Below the pieces are notes generated by a model, which saw nothing but the letters and a program-made list of their open reading frames with translations, was not told the DNA's origin and made no database searches. A program made the position numbers and the translations under genes. Shown one piece after another: positions 25,790 through 37,000 of a DNA stretch of 64,000 bases. The first letter of the stretch is position 1, and the number at the start of each line of letters is the position of its first letter. Source of the stretch: Atherinomorus stipes (taxonomy: Eukaryota > Chordata > Actinopteri > Atheriniformes > Atherinidae); assembly GCA_023101725.1 (NCBI GenBank), contig JALJCO010012830.1:248001-312000 (forward strand), written 5' to 3'.

Positions 25790-28700
25790 CTAATTTGGTT
25801 GTTTCCCAGAATGACTGTCATTCCATTTCAGCTCACCCCAATTACCGCATCCTGCAAGTAATTACCTGGAGATGGAAAGAGAAATAACCAACATTACTAA
25901 TAAAAAAGACAAGAAAAGAATCATAGAGTGAGAACTCTTCACCTTGAGCGAATTGGCCTTCTGAGACAAAATTAACTTTTTCTTGTATGTGTGAAAACCT
26001 TGGTCCTACAGTGTCAAATAAATTTCAATTTTCTCTTTTTAGATACTGAAAATGACCATTTATATGTAATGATATCAAACCAAACTTTCCTTTTTAAAAT
26101 GGCCTCGTATAGAATTAGAGCAGTCATTTCATACATGTTATTAAAAAAAAAAAAAAAACATAATTGACAAATTTAGCTTCTTTTGACTCATCAGTATGAC
26201 TCACCCCAATACCTTTCTCCACTGCGGTTTGGTTTTGTAACAAATGAACACCTGAAGAGGTCTAGGATTATTTTTTGGAAATTTTAAGTGAAATTTTAGT
26301 TATTTTATCTGAATTTCTGAGCACTCAATCGTTCAAGAATGTGATTAATTTCAGTAACCAAAGAAAAGAGTTTACTATATTTGGAGTTGTGAGTCTTTGT
26401 GAAAAAAAAAGTCAAAATGTAATAATTAAACATTATCGCTTTTTTCCCACTCCTCCTTTTACTCAATATATTGTAGCTGTAAAATAATTTGAATCTGACA
26501 CCTAAATGCATCATCACTCTCAGAATAGTTTACAATCAAGCTGAGAAACTTTTTGACAGAATAAAAAAAAAATGATTGGAACTGAAACAGCAGATGTAAC
26601 TGCTCCTATTTTTCACAGGCTTTCTGTTTAGCATATTTAGTCTGTGGGCCCAACCTGTGATAACCCCAATGATGTCACTTTGCAAAGCTTTAATGGGAGC
26701 TGCAGTAGAAATTAAACATCTGTTTCTACAGACTGATTACCACGCCTCCTGAAAGGTAAATGAACTCCGTGTGTAACACTGAGTCCATTTTCGTGTATGA
26801 TCAGGTGGATTTCTTTTTTTTTTATCTTAAAATGTGATCATGATGCTTTATCATAAACGAGCTTTCATTAGCGTATAATAATTCATAAGTGATCTGCATT
26901 TAAAGCCGATTCATCAGCGATGCAGCTGAACACACACACGCAGGTCCATGTGTTTCTCTGCTCCATGATGTGCCAATTTTAATTTCAAGATGACCTTATT
27001 TCACTTTAATTTGTGTGACTAATTTGCAGTGCCATACTGGAAAAATGTCAACATTTCCGCACTACTTTATGTTTTGTGGAGTGGTGAAGAATGCAGCAAG
27101 GCCTGGAGGCCAAGGCTTGAACCTGTGTCTGTTTCTTGTCAAGTCTCATTTCTCGGTAGGGGGGTCTGGGGTACCCTGGCATTTTCTCTTCTGAGGGGTT
27201 TTGTTTACATGGCTGAAGGACTCTGCTCCATCTCATCAGCCAACAGAAACTACAAACATAAAGCTTCATTGCACAAGGTTTGGGCGAGACTTTTCTTTTA
27301 CTTGTTATTTAGATAAAAGCCGGTCTGGATTTAACACCTTTTTTTATTTAGTAGATGTCTTCCTATCTAAATAAAGCGAGTTAATTCTTAACCAAAACAG
27401 CGATTTCTGTCAGACGAGTATCTAGTCATCAGAGACATTTGCAGAGCATTGCCCCCCAGAATGTTTTGACATGCCATTACAGGGCTCCTGATGGAAAGGT
27501 CATTGACATACAGTGACCATTCCACCACTGTTGCAACGCATTACCTCAGCCGTGCTCTGCACAAGTCATATGGACCAATGACACAACTCCTGCCAGGGCC
27601 CCGATGTCACACACGTCCTAACCATTTTACTTCAAACTTCTCCCTCTCTATACCCCCTCCTTGCCTTCACCCCTTCATCACCCCCCTCATCCCCTCCTTC
27701 CTTTCATGCACAGTCTCTCTGTCCCTTTCAACATCAACCCCACTCCCCTGCCTCCCCTTTTCGTATTTCTTCTCACTCACACACCTCCGTCTGTCTGTCC
27801 GCCTGCATGTTTGTTTCTCCCTTCTCATGGCTTACATCAGCCACTTTGCTTCTCCCCCCTTGTCGTCCCCAGTGCTTCGTCTCTGTGTAGCATATGCTTC
27901 ATCTGGCATCCCGTTTCTGAGCTGCTGCGGGTCTTGTCCACTTCATTTCATGTGAGGATGGACGTTTGAGGAGTCCTCCAGGCATCTCTCTTTGTCACCA
28001 GCGCTTAGCCTCAACACTGCTGCAGACCTGCCACTAATACCATCACTACAGCTGGCACACCGGCTCCCACTGTGAATCTGTGTGACTGCAGACACAAATG
28101 AAAAGACAGCATCCTCACATAGACAGCTACATGTGAACGTTTCTGTAATGTCAGACATATTTTTCAAATTAGACCAAAATAAACAGCACCTTTAAGTTCA
28201 CAACTGCCCGATCCCTCACTCCTCTATCTGACCAGGGCATGTAGGTTTCCTTCAGACACAATAGTGGTTTTGTCTTGAGGTTGTGCTCTGACAGTTGTCA
28301 CAGACTGATCCCTTCTAATATGTTAATTGGGTTGACAACCGATGAAGCAGTATTGGAAATTAAGAGTCTTTTTGTCCTGTTTTGCTTAACAGCCTTTCAG
28401 AGCTGCTATCTGAGGCAAAACTATCCCACAGATTAGTTGGGTTCCTCTGTCAGGCCACAAAAGCCCTTGAATATTTCCCACATATGTTATTCCACATATT
28501 CACCCTCACCATGTCCACCAGTTTGTATAAATGCATGACAAAGACAATGCAGCTAGGGTCGGGGTAGTATGCTAATCGCGATAAAGCCTTTATATTTGTT
28601 ATAATTCTTACATTAGATAGTGCCAGCATCTTCACAGATTTTAATTCACTTTTGTTATTTCTTTAATCTGCCAGTGAGGTGATGTTTAAGTGGAAATCAT

Positions 28701-29440
28701 CTGCAACAGTTGAGAATATCATGAGTAGACTTTTCCATCACCCCTCTGACAACTTCTTGTTCTGCTAATCTTGCCGTCCAGCTCGGCATTTCTCCTGTCC
28801 AAGCTGCTTTTCTCCGTTTCGTCTCTTACACAAAGCCTTGCTCACACCTCTTTCTCCGTGGACACACCATACCCCAAAGTCTCATTCTGCTTTCAGACAA
28901 AGTTAAGGATTCTGTGATTTGGGGGCAAATCAACTTTCCTTTCGACCGAGCAAAACGCTTCATCGTTTCAGGATCAGCTGACACAAAGAGCTGGCCATTT
29001 TTGGTAAGCTGATCACTCTGTGCCAGGAAAAAGACAATCATACAACGAATAAGACTCTTTGAGTCTGACTCAAATAGTGACTCTAAGTCTGCTTTTCATC
29101 TCAATAAAGAACATTATATAGCAGTCAGGCAGGAGATGAGTGGGGGGAAGAGAGTGTAGTAAAACAGAAATACTACTCTGCTCAGTGCTGAACTTTGTCC
29201 AGTTCTGTAATGCCTGTAAATGCATCTCATAGGTAAAGGGATCACAGCCTTGGCCAGAGAGGCACAATAAAACATCCCTGTTCTTCTGACACAAAGACTA
29301 TTTACAGTAAAGTTCTGATTCCTTTTCCCCTTTAAAAAAGAAACCCTGTTGCTCTCCCTGCACATCAACTGTTATGGTTATATTTCACTAAAAACACATC
29401 AATTCAGGCAGGACAAAGGATAACAATCAAATAATGATCA
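23111..29440. other. About 6.3 kb, mostly unique, no gene
   Basis: No bounded repeat found except a 29-base poly-T (25759-25787) and a poly-A run at 26143-26158. A pyrimidine-rich tract lies at about 27640-27870. ATTA/TAAT-rich segments (for example 26840-26935) could be regulatory. No exon recognised. Confidence 0.45.
25759..25787. repeat. Poly-T (29)
   Basis: An uninterrupted T run. It could be the tail of a minus-strand retroposon, but no body is recognisable on its right. Confidence 0.95.
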
Positions 29441-29528
29441 CATAATTGATATATATACTGTATATATAGATATATCTATATATATGTGTGTGTGTGTGTG
29501 TGTATGTGTGTGTCTATATAAATATATA
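29441..29528. repeat. AT/TG dinucleotide block
   Basis: Mixed (AT)n, (TG)n and (AT)n directly abutting the left end of a Tc1-type element. TA-rich DNA is the expected target for Tc1/mariner insertion. Confidence 0.9.
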
Positions 29529-29564
29529 CAGTTGTCCTCAAAATTATTCATACCTTCCTATTAA

Positions 29565-30018
29565 AGGGACTAGAGGCAGGAATTAAAAAACAAACAAACA
29601 TGCATGTCCATTTTTTTAATGCTAATAGGTGATGAAGCACTAAATACCAAAAAAACCGAGCCCACCCATGTCTCTCTCTGTTGCCTTGAACAGGCTGTGT
29701 GCGGCAAAATGCGCGGCAATTTGGTGGCCGACTTCCCTGCGCTGCCCTGCGGATGTGACGTCAAATGACACTGCATTCGCATCCCTGACAGTTTTGATAC
29801 AGGAAGAAGACAGTTGCGGTAAATTAAAACACTGTAAGCAAAAATTATGGATTCTTCTGCCGTCAGCAAACGATCCAGATCGACTGAAAGACACTAAAAA
29901 GTGTAACTACGAAGAAAAAGCGTAGTAAACAACCTTATAGCTTCAGTTTGTGAACGCTCCCGTGACGGCTCGTGGCTGCAGTCGCAAGTTTCATTTCTTA
30001 ATCTTGCCTCTAGTCCTT
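29565..30018. mobile_element. TTAA MITE, family H
   Basis: Flanked by TTAA (29561-29564 and 30019-30022). The ends AGGGACTAGAGGCAGGAATT and the inverse of the right end (AAGGACTAGAGGCAAGATT) are inverted repeats. Length is 454 bp. It is inserted into the Tc1-type element 29529-30546 and is therefore younger. The 85-codon open frame inside (29668-29925) matches no family that I know. Confidence 0.85.
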
Positions 30019-30192
30019 TTAAAGAAAAGGCTAAATTCACAATAGTAAATCAAATAACAAGGAATTAAAGAAACTAATAAATAAAAATTATCACACAATA
30101 TAAATATTGTAGTAATATTGTAATATTGCAATAAAATATAGCATTTGAACTGTGGTTGAAAATAAAAGTTAGAAACAAACAAAACCGTCCCA

Positions 30193-30334
30193 GACAAATT
30201 AGAGCACCTTGGTCATGAACAGTGGACCAAAATGCCTGTCAACAGGTGCAGAAGTCTGACTGGACGTTTCAGAAAACACATGATTGCAGTGATTGTCTCA
30301 AAGTTTTTTGCACAACAAAAAATTTGCTTAGGGA
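30193..30334 (+). pseudogene. Tc1 transposase, C-terminal remnant
   Basis: The frame reads HEQWTKMPVNRCRSLTGRF then RKHMIAVIVSK. This matches, from memory, the last 40 residues of Tc1-type transposases (EEWxKIPVERCRxLVxSYRKRLxAVIxxKG). Only this end of the gene is left. It identifies the element's superfamily independently of its termini. It cannot be functional, because the catalytic domain is absent. Confidence 0.7.
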
Positions 30335-30548
30335 CCCCATCATGCATGTTTGCTTGTTTATTTTTTGTGTGTGTTTGTTGTTAATATTTCTTTTGAACTA
30401 TAATTCAAAATCATTGTCATAAATTTAATATTTTTAAAAAATGTATTTATTTTAATTTTCTATCACTTTGGTCAATTTCAGCTTATTTCACTGGCAGCTG
30501 ATTTTTAATGGGGGGGGGGGGGTATGAATAATTTTGAGGACGACTGTA

Positions 30549-31146
30549 CGCACGTATTCAAAATCTACTTGGAAAGTTCTTCTGCAAGCAATAAAACAGT
30601 TGGATGATATCATTATGAGATAAGCAAATAACATTAAAACAGGACACATATAGGATTAAACTGAATATCATAAACTTTTTTTCTATGTTGAAGTCACGTA
30701 AAATGAGAAAGGACCTAAAAGAGGTAACCACAGTAAATCAGAGACTAAAACTAAAGCAACTGCACAAACTACAAGTAAGAGCAACTGCAGCCAAATACAT
30801 CAGTTTCTTCATCTTAACCAAACACTGCAACTACATCAGCACCTGAACCATAACATGGCAATCTCTGCAGCTAAGTCAGCAGTCATGGACAACTTCAGTA
30901 CTTCATCTACAGAGATGTGCAACTTAACATGGAAACTCCTGCTTCTAAACCAGCAGCCATCTACAGGAACATCATCACCCTTCAAACCTACACCTACTAA
31001 AAAAAACTGTGCCTGGACTTGTAGTGAAATAACCTGCACAGACATTATAAAGAACTCCGTCTAAACACAGAAACTTCGACATCTAGCTACTGCTAAAATA
31101 AAACCCATCACCCATGGTGTCTGATGGATCTTCATAGAGTTTAGAT
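30549..31146. other. No gene recognised
   Basis: Unique-looking sequence. The overlapping 69-codon frames on both strands near 30836-31064 have no recognisable motif. Confidence 0.4.
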
Positions 31147-31480
31147 CAGTGGTGTCAAACATGCATTTGGGGCCAAAACTGGTCTACTATGGGGTCCAAT
31201 ATGGCCCACGGGGTTGGGTAAATGTGAAAACAAAGACAAAATCAAAGACATTCACTGCAATAAAAAAAAAAAAAAAAAAAGTAACTGCATTTCCAAACTT
31301 AACATGATGATGCATTTTGTAAGTTCAGGTACAGTATAAAACATTTACAAAGCAAGGGGATAATTTATTAGATCTTCTTTGTTGCATACGTTGTTCTTTC
31401 TAACCTAATTGATAAGACTGTAGTTTATGTTGTGATGTAAGTTAATGTGAGTGCTCAGGATTACTACTTCAGGATGACTT
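31147..31480 (+). mobile_element. hAT element, 5' end fragment
   Basis: Begins CAGTGGTGTCAAACATGC followed by GGCCCACGGGG-type sequence, which recalls the left terminus of a common vertebrate hAT family. A 19-base poly-A follows at 31262-31280. No matching right terminus is found before the SINE at 31481, so the copy is truncated. The right boundary is uncertain. Confidence 0.5.
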
Positions 31481-31724
31481 CAGTGATGTAACTCAGGTGG
31501 AAGTGCAGTCATCCATCAAATGTAAGGTTGGTAGAACGGTTCCTGGCTTCTCCAGACTGTGCACCAAAGTGTCCTTGGGCAAGACACTGAATCCCAAATT
31601 GACTACGAATGTGTGTTAGCAAACAGCACTCAGTATGATAACAGTTTAAGTTGCAGGAACCTGTGTGACTGGGTGAATGTTTGAGTTGTCAATAGACAAC
31701 TATAAAGTTCAGTCCATTCAGATG
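31481..31724 (+). repeat. tRNA-derived SINE
   Basis: TAACTCAGGTGG (31489-31500) resembles a pol III A box and GAACGGTTCC (about 31534) a damaged B box. The block GTGTCCTTGGGCAAGACACT with GAATCCCAAATTG is the body of a SINE common in ray-finned fishes, known from memory. It ends in AGTCCATT-type tail sequence, into which the 9-bp-TSD MITE at 31725 is inserted. Confidence 0.75.
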
Positions 31725-32104
31725 TAGCCTGGTACACCAGCCTGACTAATGCCATGTATGAGATACACGGTAAGTCGGTCTGGGATCCTTCTGTTGGAGA
31801 TGGATTTCAAACTCAAGACGAAAAGCGGGACTAACAGGAACAAATTGAACTGGAGGGAACCAATCAGAGAGCATCGTTAAATAGTCGCTCCTCTGCGGCC
31901 GCCACTCTTACTGTTTATGATTGGAGAGCTGAATCGCTGAAAAAGATGCATTGTAAAGTCACGCCTCCCATGCTGTGATTGGCTCGGTCAATTTTTTTTT
32001 TATACCAGAGTAGAAATCACTTTCCAATGGAGAACCCAGACTGACCCAGACTGACTTGCCGTGTATCTCATACATGGTGTTGGTCAGGCTGGTGTGCCAG
32101 GCTA
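31725..32104. mobile_element. Long-TIR MITE, 9-bp TSD (copy 2)
   Basis: A 380-bp relative of the element at 2648-3218 with the same TAGCCTGGTACACCAGCCTG terminus and its inverse at the right. The flanking 9-mers ATTCAGATG (31716-31724) and ATTTAGATG (32105-32113) differ at one base. The right arm has a small tandem slip (CAGACTGACC repeated). It is shorter than copy 1 because the interior differs. The insertion lies in the tail of the SINE at 31481. Confidence 0.85.
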
Positions 32105-32113
32105 ATTTAGATG

Positions 32114-32890
32114 TGAAAATGTGCGTATTTAAAATAACTTCCAGCTTTTGAAAAGTTACTCTGACCATGCTGCATAGTATGACTGTAGTTTTTCAGTTTC
32201 ACATAACTATAAATAAATGTTTTGTGGTTTTGTAGATTCATTGTGATCTGAAAGTTATTATGCACATCTACATGATAAACAGAGGCAAAATATTCTTGAA
32301 AATTGCACCTATTTTTATTGAGACATTTCAGGTTGTTCATGATATGTTTTCTAAAAATAAAGAGCTCATATACATGTAAACGTCCTGATATGTACTTGTA
32401 CTTCTTTCAAAAACTGAAAGTTTTTGTTATTTTTAGACTATCGCGCTATTATTTTACTGGTCAGAGTTTAATTTTCCTGGTTTAGAAGCTGATGAGGATG
32501 GATTAATAAAGAAAACAGGTGGTTCAGATTTTAGATGATCATGAAGACATGGAGATGGGCAGGGCTGCTCATCAACCGTCTGAAAAACATTGAGATTTAT
32601 AGAGCAGGGCTCAGGCTGATTGGATCAAACAAAAAATTCAGACAAGTCAGCTGTTGGATGAGAGAAGTGACACTTAATTCAGGACAGAGGTGACCTGACT
32701 GTGTGGAAAAAAGCGAGATCGTCCTAAAAAGAGTTTTGGTCATATAGCAGCAATTTATCACTTTCATATATCGTACATTTGAATAAAAGACATATTGTCA
32801 AAACAGTGAACAGACACACACAGCATACACACAAACTGAGGACTTCGAACAAGAAAAATGTTGAAAACTTTTAAAAATATAATGAGTATT
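32114..32890. other. No gene recognised
   Basis: AT-rich, unique-looking sequence without bounded repeats. Confidence 0.4.
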
Positions 32891-33090
32891 TAGAGAATAA
32901 ACTTGGCAGGGAAAAGGGGAGCGGGGAGGAGGGCAGAGAGCTGCAGGTGACCTTCGCTGTTAAGCAACAGTAGAGGAGCATGTCCTCAAACCTGGCTATG
33001 CTAACCCTTTTTAGTGACAGACTGCAAAGTGCCTTACGTAATGACTATAAGCAATTATCTTGTCTGAAGGTGGGGAGTGAGTATTGACAA
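32891..33090 (+). repeat. Diverged direct repeat, unit 1
   Basis: Shares a block of about 195 bp with 33829-34026 at around 75-80 percent identity by eye, in the same orientation. The match runs from AACTTGGCAGGGAAAAG to GGTGGGGAGTGAGTA. Function unknown. Confidence 0.8.
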
Positions 33091-33828
33091 TAACATTTTA
33101 AGTTGTACTTTCTGTTAAAGGCCTTTGAGGTGCTCGGTTTGGCTTCTGGCTTAAATGCATAAAAATAATATGGACAGAAAACAAAATGCATTCAATCCTA
33201 GAAACACAGTGGAAGATATGCAACATTAGACTACACTGGAAGAACAGAAAAGTGATGACTCAAGCCAGAGCTGTCAATGGAAACATCGAGCTCCTGGAAC
33301 TTCTTGGGCCAACGACGTCTGGATTCATGCCTGCTAACTTTGAACTTACACTTAAGCCTGCTGCTTAACATTCTGCGTACATTTGAAGTACTCTCTGTGT
33401 CAATTTGAGGTCAAAATGTATATTCAGGGGTCAGTGATGTTGACTCCATCACGGCAGCTGAGATCAAGTTGTTGCTTTCATCTGGAGGTCAGCTAATAGC
33501 CAACAGCTAATCACCAATCTTCAACTGCTCTTTGATACCACTTTAATAGTAGCAAGGGAAACTTTTTCTGCATGTTGTCTCAGAAAAAATCAATGTGGGA
33601 AAAATGGATAACTAAGGAGGAAAACAAGATAAAAATAGAGGAGTGAGAAATAAAAGGATTGTCCTAGATTTTAGACATTATTTGCTGTTGTGGAAGGCAT
33701 TAAACAGAATAAGCATAGCAGTGGGGCATCATCAATTCGCCCCAATCTCGGAAATTTTTCAAAGAAGAGCAATTGAACAAAGAGCATTTGAATTGAAATC
33801 AGGTCGTTCCTGGGGGCTACTGGTACTG
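33091..33828. other. Spacer between the direct repeats
   Basis: No gene recognised. The 60-codon frame at 33186-33368 has no known motif. Confidence 0.4.
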
Positions 33829-34026
33829 AACTTGGCAGGGAAAAGAAGAGCAGAGAGGAGGAGGAGGGCAGAAAGTTGCCGCTGACCTTCGTCATTAAGC
33901 TACCGCAGAGGAGCATGTGCTCGACGTTGGCTATGCTAAACCTTTTCAGCGGCGCACTGCAAAGTGCTGTAAGTAATGACTGTAAGTGATGATCTTCTCT
34001 GACGGTGGGGAGTGAGTAGAGCTTAA
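33829..34026 (+). repeat. Diverged direct repeat, unit 2
   Basis: Partner of 32891-33090. The 143-codon minus-strand frame over this region is not preserved in unit 1, so coding is unlikely. Confidence 0.8.
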
Positions 34027-37000
34027 AAAGCCATGTGGAAGGAGGGCCGTCACTCTGACATTTTCTGGGCTTCTGAATTACAGAGAGCAGGTGGACTAGC
34101 AAATGTCACTTGTTAAACGTGCGGAAATTCACACATTGATGGTCACTGGCTGTATGGTTTAATCTTAGCCATGGTTCAAAAAATTCAAAGTTTTTTAAGA
34201 AAGTAAAGTGCAAGCTGCAGAATCCGACCTATATGTTGAAATGACCTCATAAACAATCCCTACATTAAAATCTACATTTGCAAATCTGTGGCCACGTTAC
34301 ATTAGGTTTAAGATTGATCATGAATTTGACCAGTATCCCTCATCTCAATCCCCTGTGCATACATAACTGCCTCATCTGCTCTTCTCTCCCTTCTCCTCTG
34401 TCTGTCCGGGGGCCTAATTTAGCCTTAGTAGGCTCTCCTGGTGCCTAGGAGAATTCTCCTTTATGCAAGCCAGGTAAAATAAGACCGCAGCCAGGATGAG
34501 GCCCCTCTCCATCATGGTGGATGGGGGGAGTCACGGGTGACACCCCCTGATCAGGTGTGCATGCGTAATGGTCGTCCCAAAATAATCACTGCTTTGAATA
34601 ATTTCCCGGCTCTGTCTCTCGCCCTGTGATTCTTGCTGCTTCGACTCGTTTTGTGGCGGGCGTCCCATAAATCCTTGCGGTAAATGTAAATCAGTGGGCC
34701 GGGTGCATCTGACAGATGGGGGCTGCGAGGAGTCCTGGGAGATCTCTCCTCTCACCTTTCCCTTCAGCTGGAATGGATGAATCACTAGCCGAGCTAGCTA
34801 AATAGCATTACTGTGAGTTCCTCACTTCAGTAAAAGAGTGAGATGGTGAGTTTAGAGATGAGCCAACATACATGGAAACTGTTGATTTAGAGTGATGTAT
34901 GGGAGATGTGCATGTCATGAAGACAGGGATCCAATCAGGCAGCAGAAATCTCCTTACTTTTGTTGTTGTTATGATTGTGAAATGAGGTTGTGCAGGTGGA
35001 GGAGACGCAGACTTGCGGATCTTTGAGCTGTCAGCTCCTCGGAGGATTGGAGATCTGAGGGGTGGAGGGGAGGAATGAGGAGGAGGCGGGGAGGCCCCTT
35101 CCTTGATCCCCTTGGCTGTCTGTGGAGCAGAACCCATCTCTCATTAAGGGAGAGTGCTGAGGAGACACTTGAAAGTGACATTCACCCCCCCACCCCCATT
35201 TTAGAGATGCTATGCATGACGGCCACTGCCACTCAGCTAGCAGGGTCACCTCTCTCTTCCTCTCTGTCTTTTTTTCCCTGTCTCTCTTCTTTTGCCTGAG
35301 GGAGAATATCAATGCCATAGCGCTATTGGCAGATATACGTGCATCACCTACATGTTTCATTAAAATCCACCAATTATAGACCCCTTACAGTGAGGAAGAC
35401 AACAATAGTTGTAACATAACAAGAAGGAGGAGCAAAAGAAGAAGTGAAGACATTTCTATTTAGAGATGGAAAGATGGGAGGCTAATAATATGCAAAGAGA
35501 TGAAACAATGTGTGTTCTTGATGTGGGGATGAGAAAAGGAGGAGAGGAATCAAAGGCGGTAGCCTGCTGAGGGGTCAGGGGCTGGGGAGCTAGATCATCT
35601 CTGCTGTGGCAGAGTGTCGATTTTCGCCCCCAGTTCTAACCTCGGGCCTTGACTCCTCCACTCATATCCATCTCTTTAATCTTGGAAAACTCCTCCTAAC
35701 GAGCTACATAGTTCATTGAGTCAAGGAACAATGGGTGTCTCTGTACTCCATTGTCCCCCCATGACCATCAGGAGTTGTTCAGTATGGTGATGATCAATGC
35801 TTTGTCCCATTATCACCATGTGTTTTCGTCCTTTCGTCCCTGTTCTGTAATTACTTGACAAAACATGATTATGGTCTTTAAAAAACCATTTCCTGTTGAC
35901 TTCCCAGGCCAGTCGATGTCTATCCAGTGGTCACGTTTGCCCTGTAATCGCCACCGGCTGCTTGAACCCTGCTCTCAGCCAATGAGGTTCCTGTACCCTG
36001 CCAACGCAGCCCATAAATAAATTACAAAAATGGCCCTTGGTGCTGTCACACTTTTTAACTGAGCGAAGCACTTGTAATTAAATTCACACAGATATGCAGA
36101 AATAAACCCACCCCGTCTAAGGATTCAAAACACTCCAGCCTGGAAGGGTGTTATGGTCTATGCTGTTCATATCCATCCATAAATCTTGTCAAAACTATAC
36201 ACCCGTAAAGTGGATATAAATGTCTGCAGACTCATAAGCACACAAGCAGCCAGAGACCTGCAAGTAATTTTTAGTGGAGTCTTTCATTTGGTAACTATCT
36301 GTTTGTCACTTTAACTATTTTAGATGAGGTTCAAACACAGTTGGGTTGGTAGTGAGACCTCAGCTTTGGTCGTTGAGGAGAAGCCAATGTGGAGCAAATG
36401 TCCAGATGTGCCCATTTTGGACACTAATGTAACAGTGCTTGCAACAAATGATCTGAAGAAGGTGGGGTGTGGTATTGACTGTAACTGTGATGCTTCAGTT
36501 AAACATTTTGTCTTTGAAATTACCAAAAATTCAAAACATTTTTAATCCATTGCATGACGAGAATTATTTGTACAGTGCAATTTTCTAACTGTAAAACAGT
36601 GTGTAATTACGAGTACTCATCATTGTTTCTCTCCATTTGCTGCCAAAGCTGGAAACTTTCTGAATGAAACACAAATCGTTTCTTTTAGATTACACTTAGA
36701 GCAGATGCAAAGTGCATGTTCTTGGCTATTTTCTCTTTAGTGCGGTCCTCATCACACTGGCTGAGGGGGAGAATAGCCAGTGCCCGTGTGAAGGATAATT
36801 TGTACCTTCTCAATGAATGAGGAGGACAGGCAAATTACTGGCTGAATAAGGACTGCCTGTGGATCCCACTGTCAGAAAGGGAGAGGAGGGCAGAGAGGGA
36901 GAGTGTAATTATCAGCTAGCAAAGTGCATTCATATCCTATCACAAAAGGATTGGGATGTGGGTGGAAGAGAGAAAGAGAGCAAGAGAAAGTGAAGGAGGT

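Larger units (their letters stand above)
29529..30546 (+). mobile_element. Tc1/mariner deletion derivative with nested MITE
   Basis: The terminal repeats CAGTTGTCCTCAAAATTATT (left) and its inverse at the right match at about 25 of 26 positions, and TA flanks both ends (29527-29528 and 30547-30548). Total length is 1018 bp. Of this, 454 bp is the nested TTAA MITE at 29565-30018, leaving an element of about 560 bp. It retains the C-terminal coding end of a Tc1 transposase (30193-30334). The right end is preceded by a 13-base G run. Confidence 0.85.

Noticed and set aside
27491..27969. 154- and 102-codon Ser/Pro/Leu-rich frames
   Set aside because: They lie in a pyrimidine-rich tract; openness is expected from the lack of stop codons in such DNA.
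33671..34102. 143-codon minus-strand frame
   Set aside because: It overlaps one unit of a direct repeat, and the frame is not kept in the other unit.
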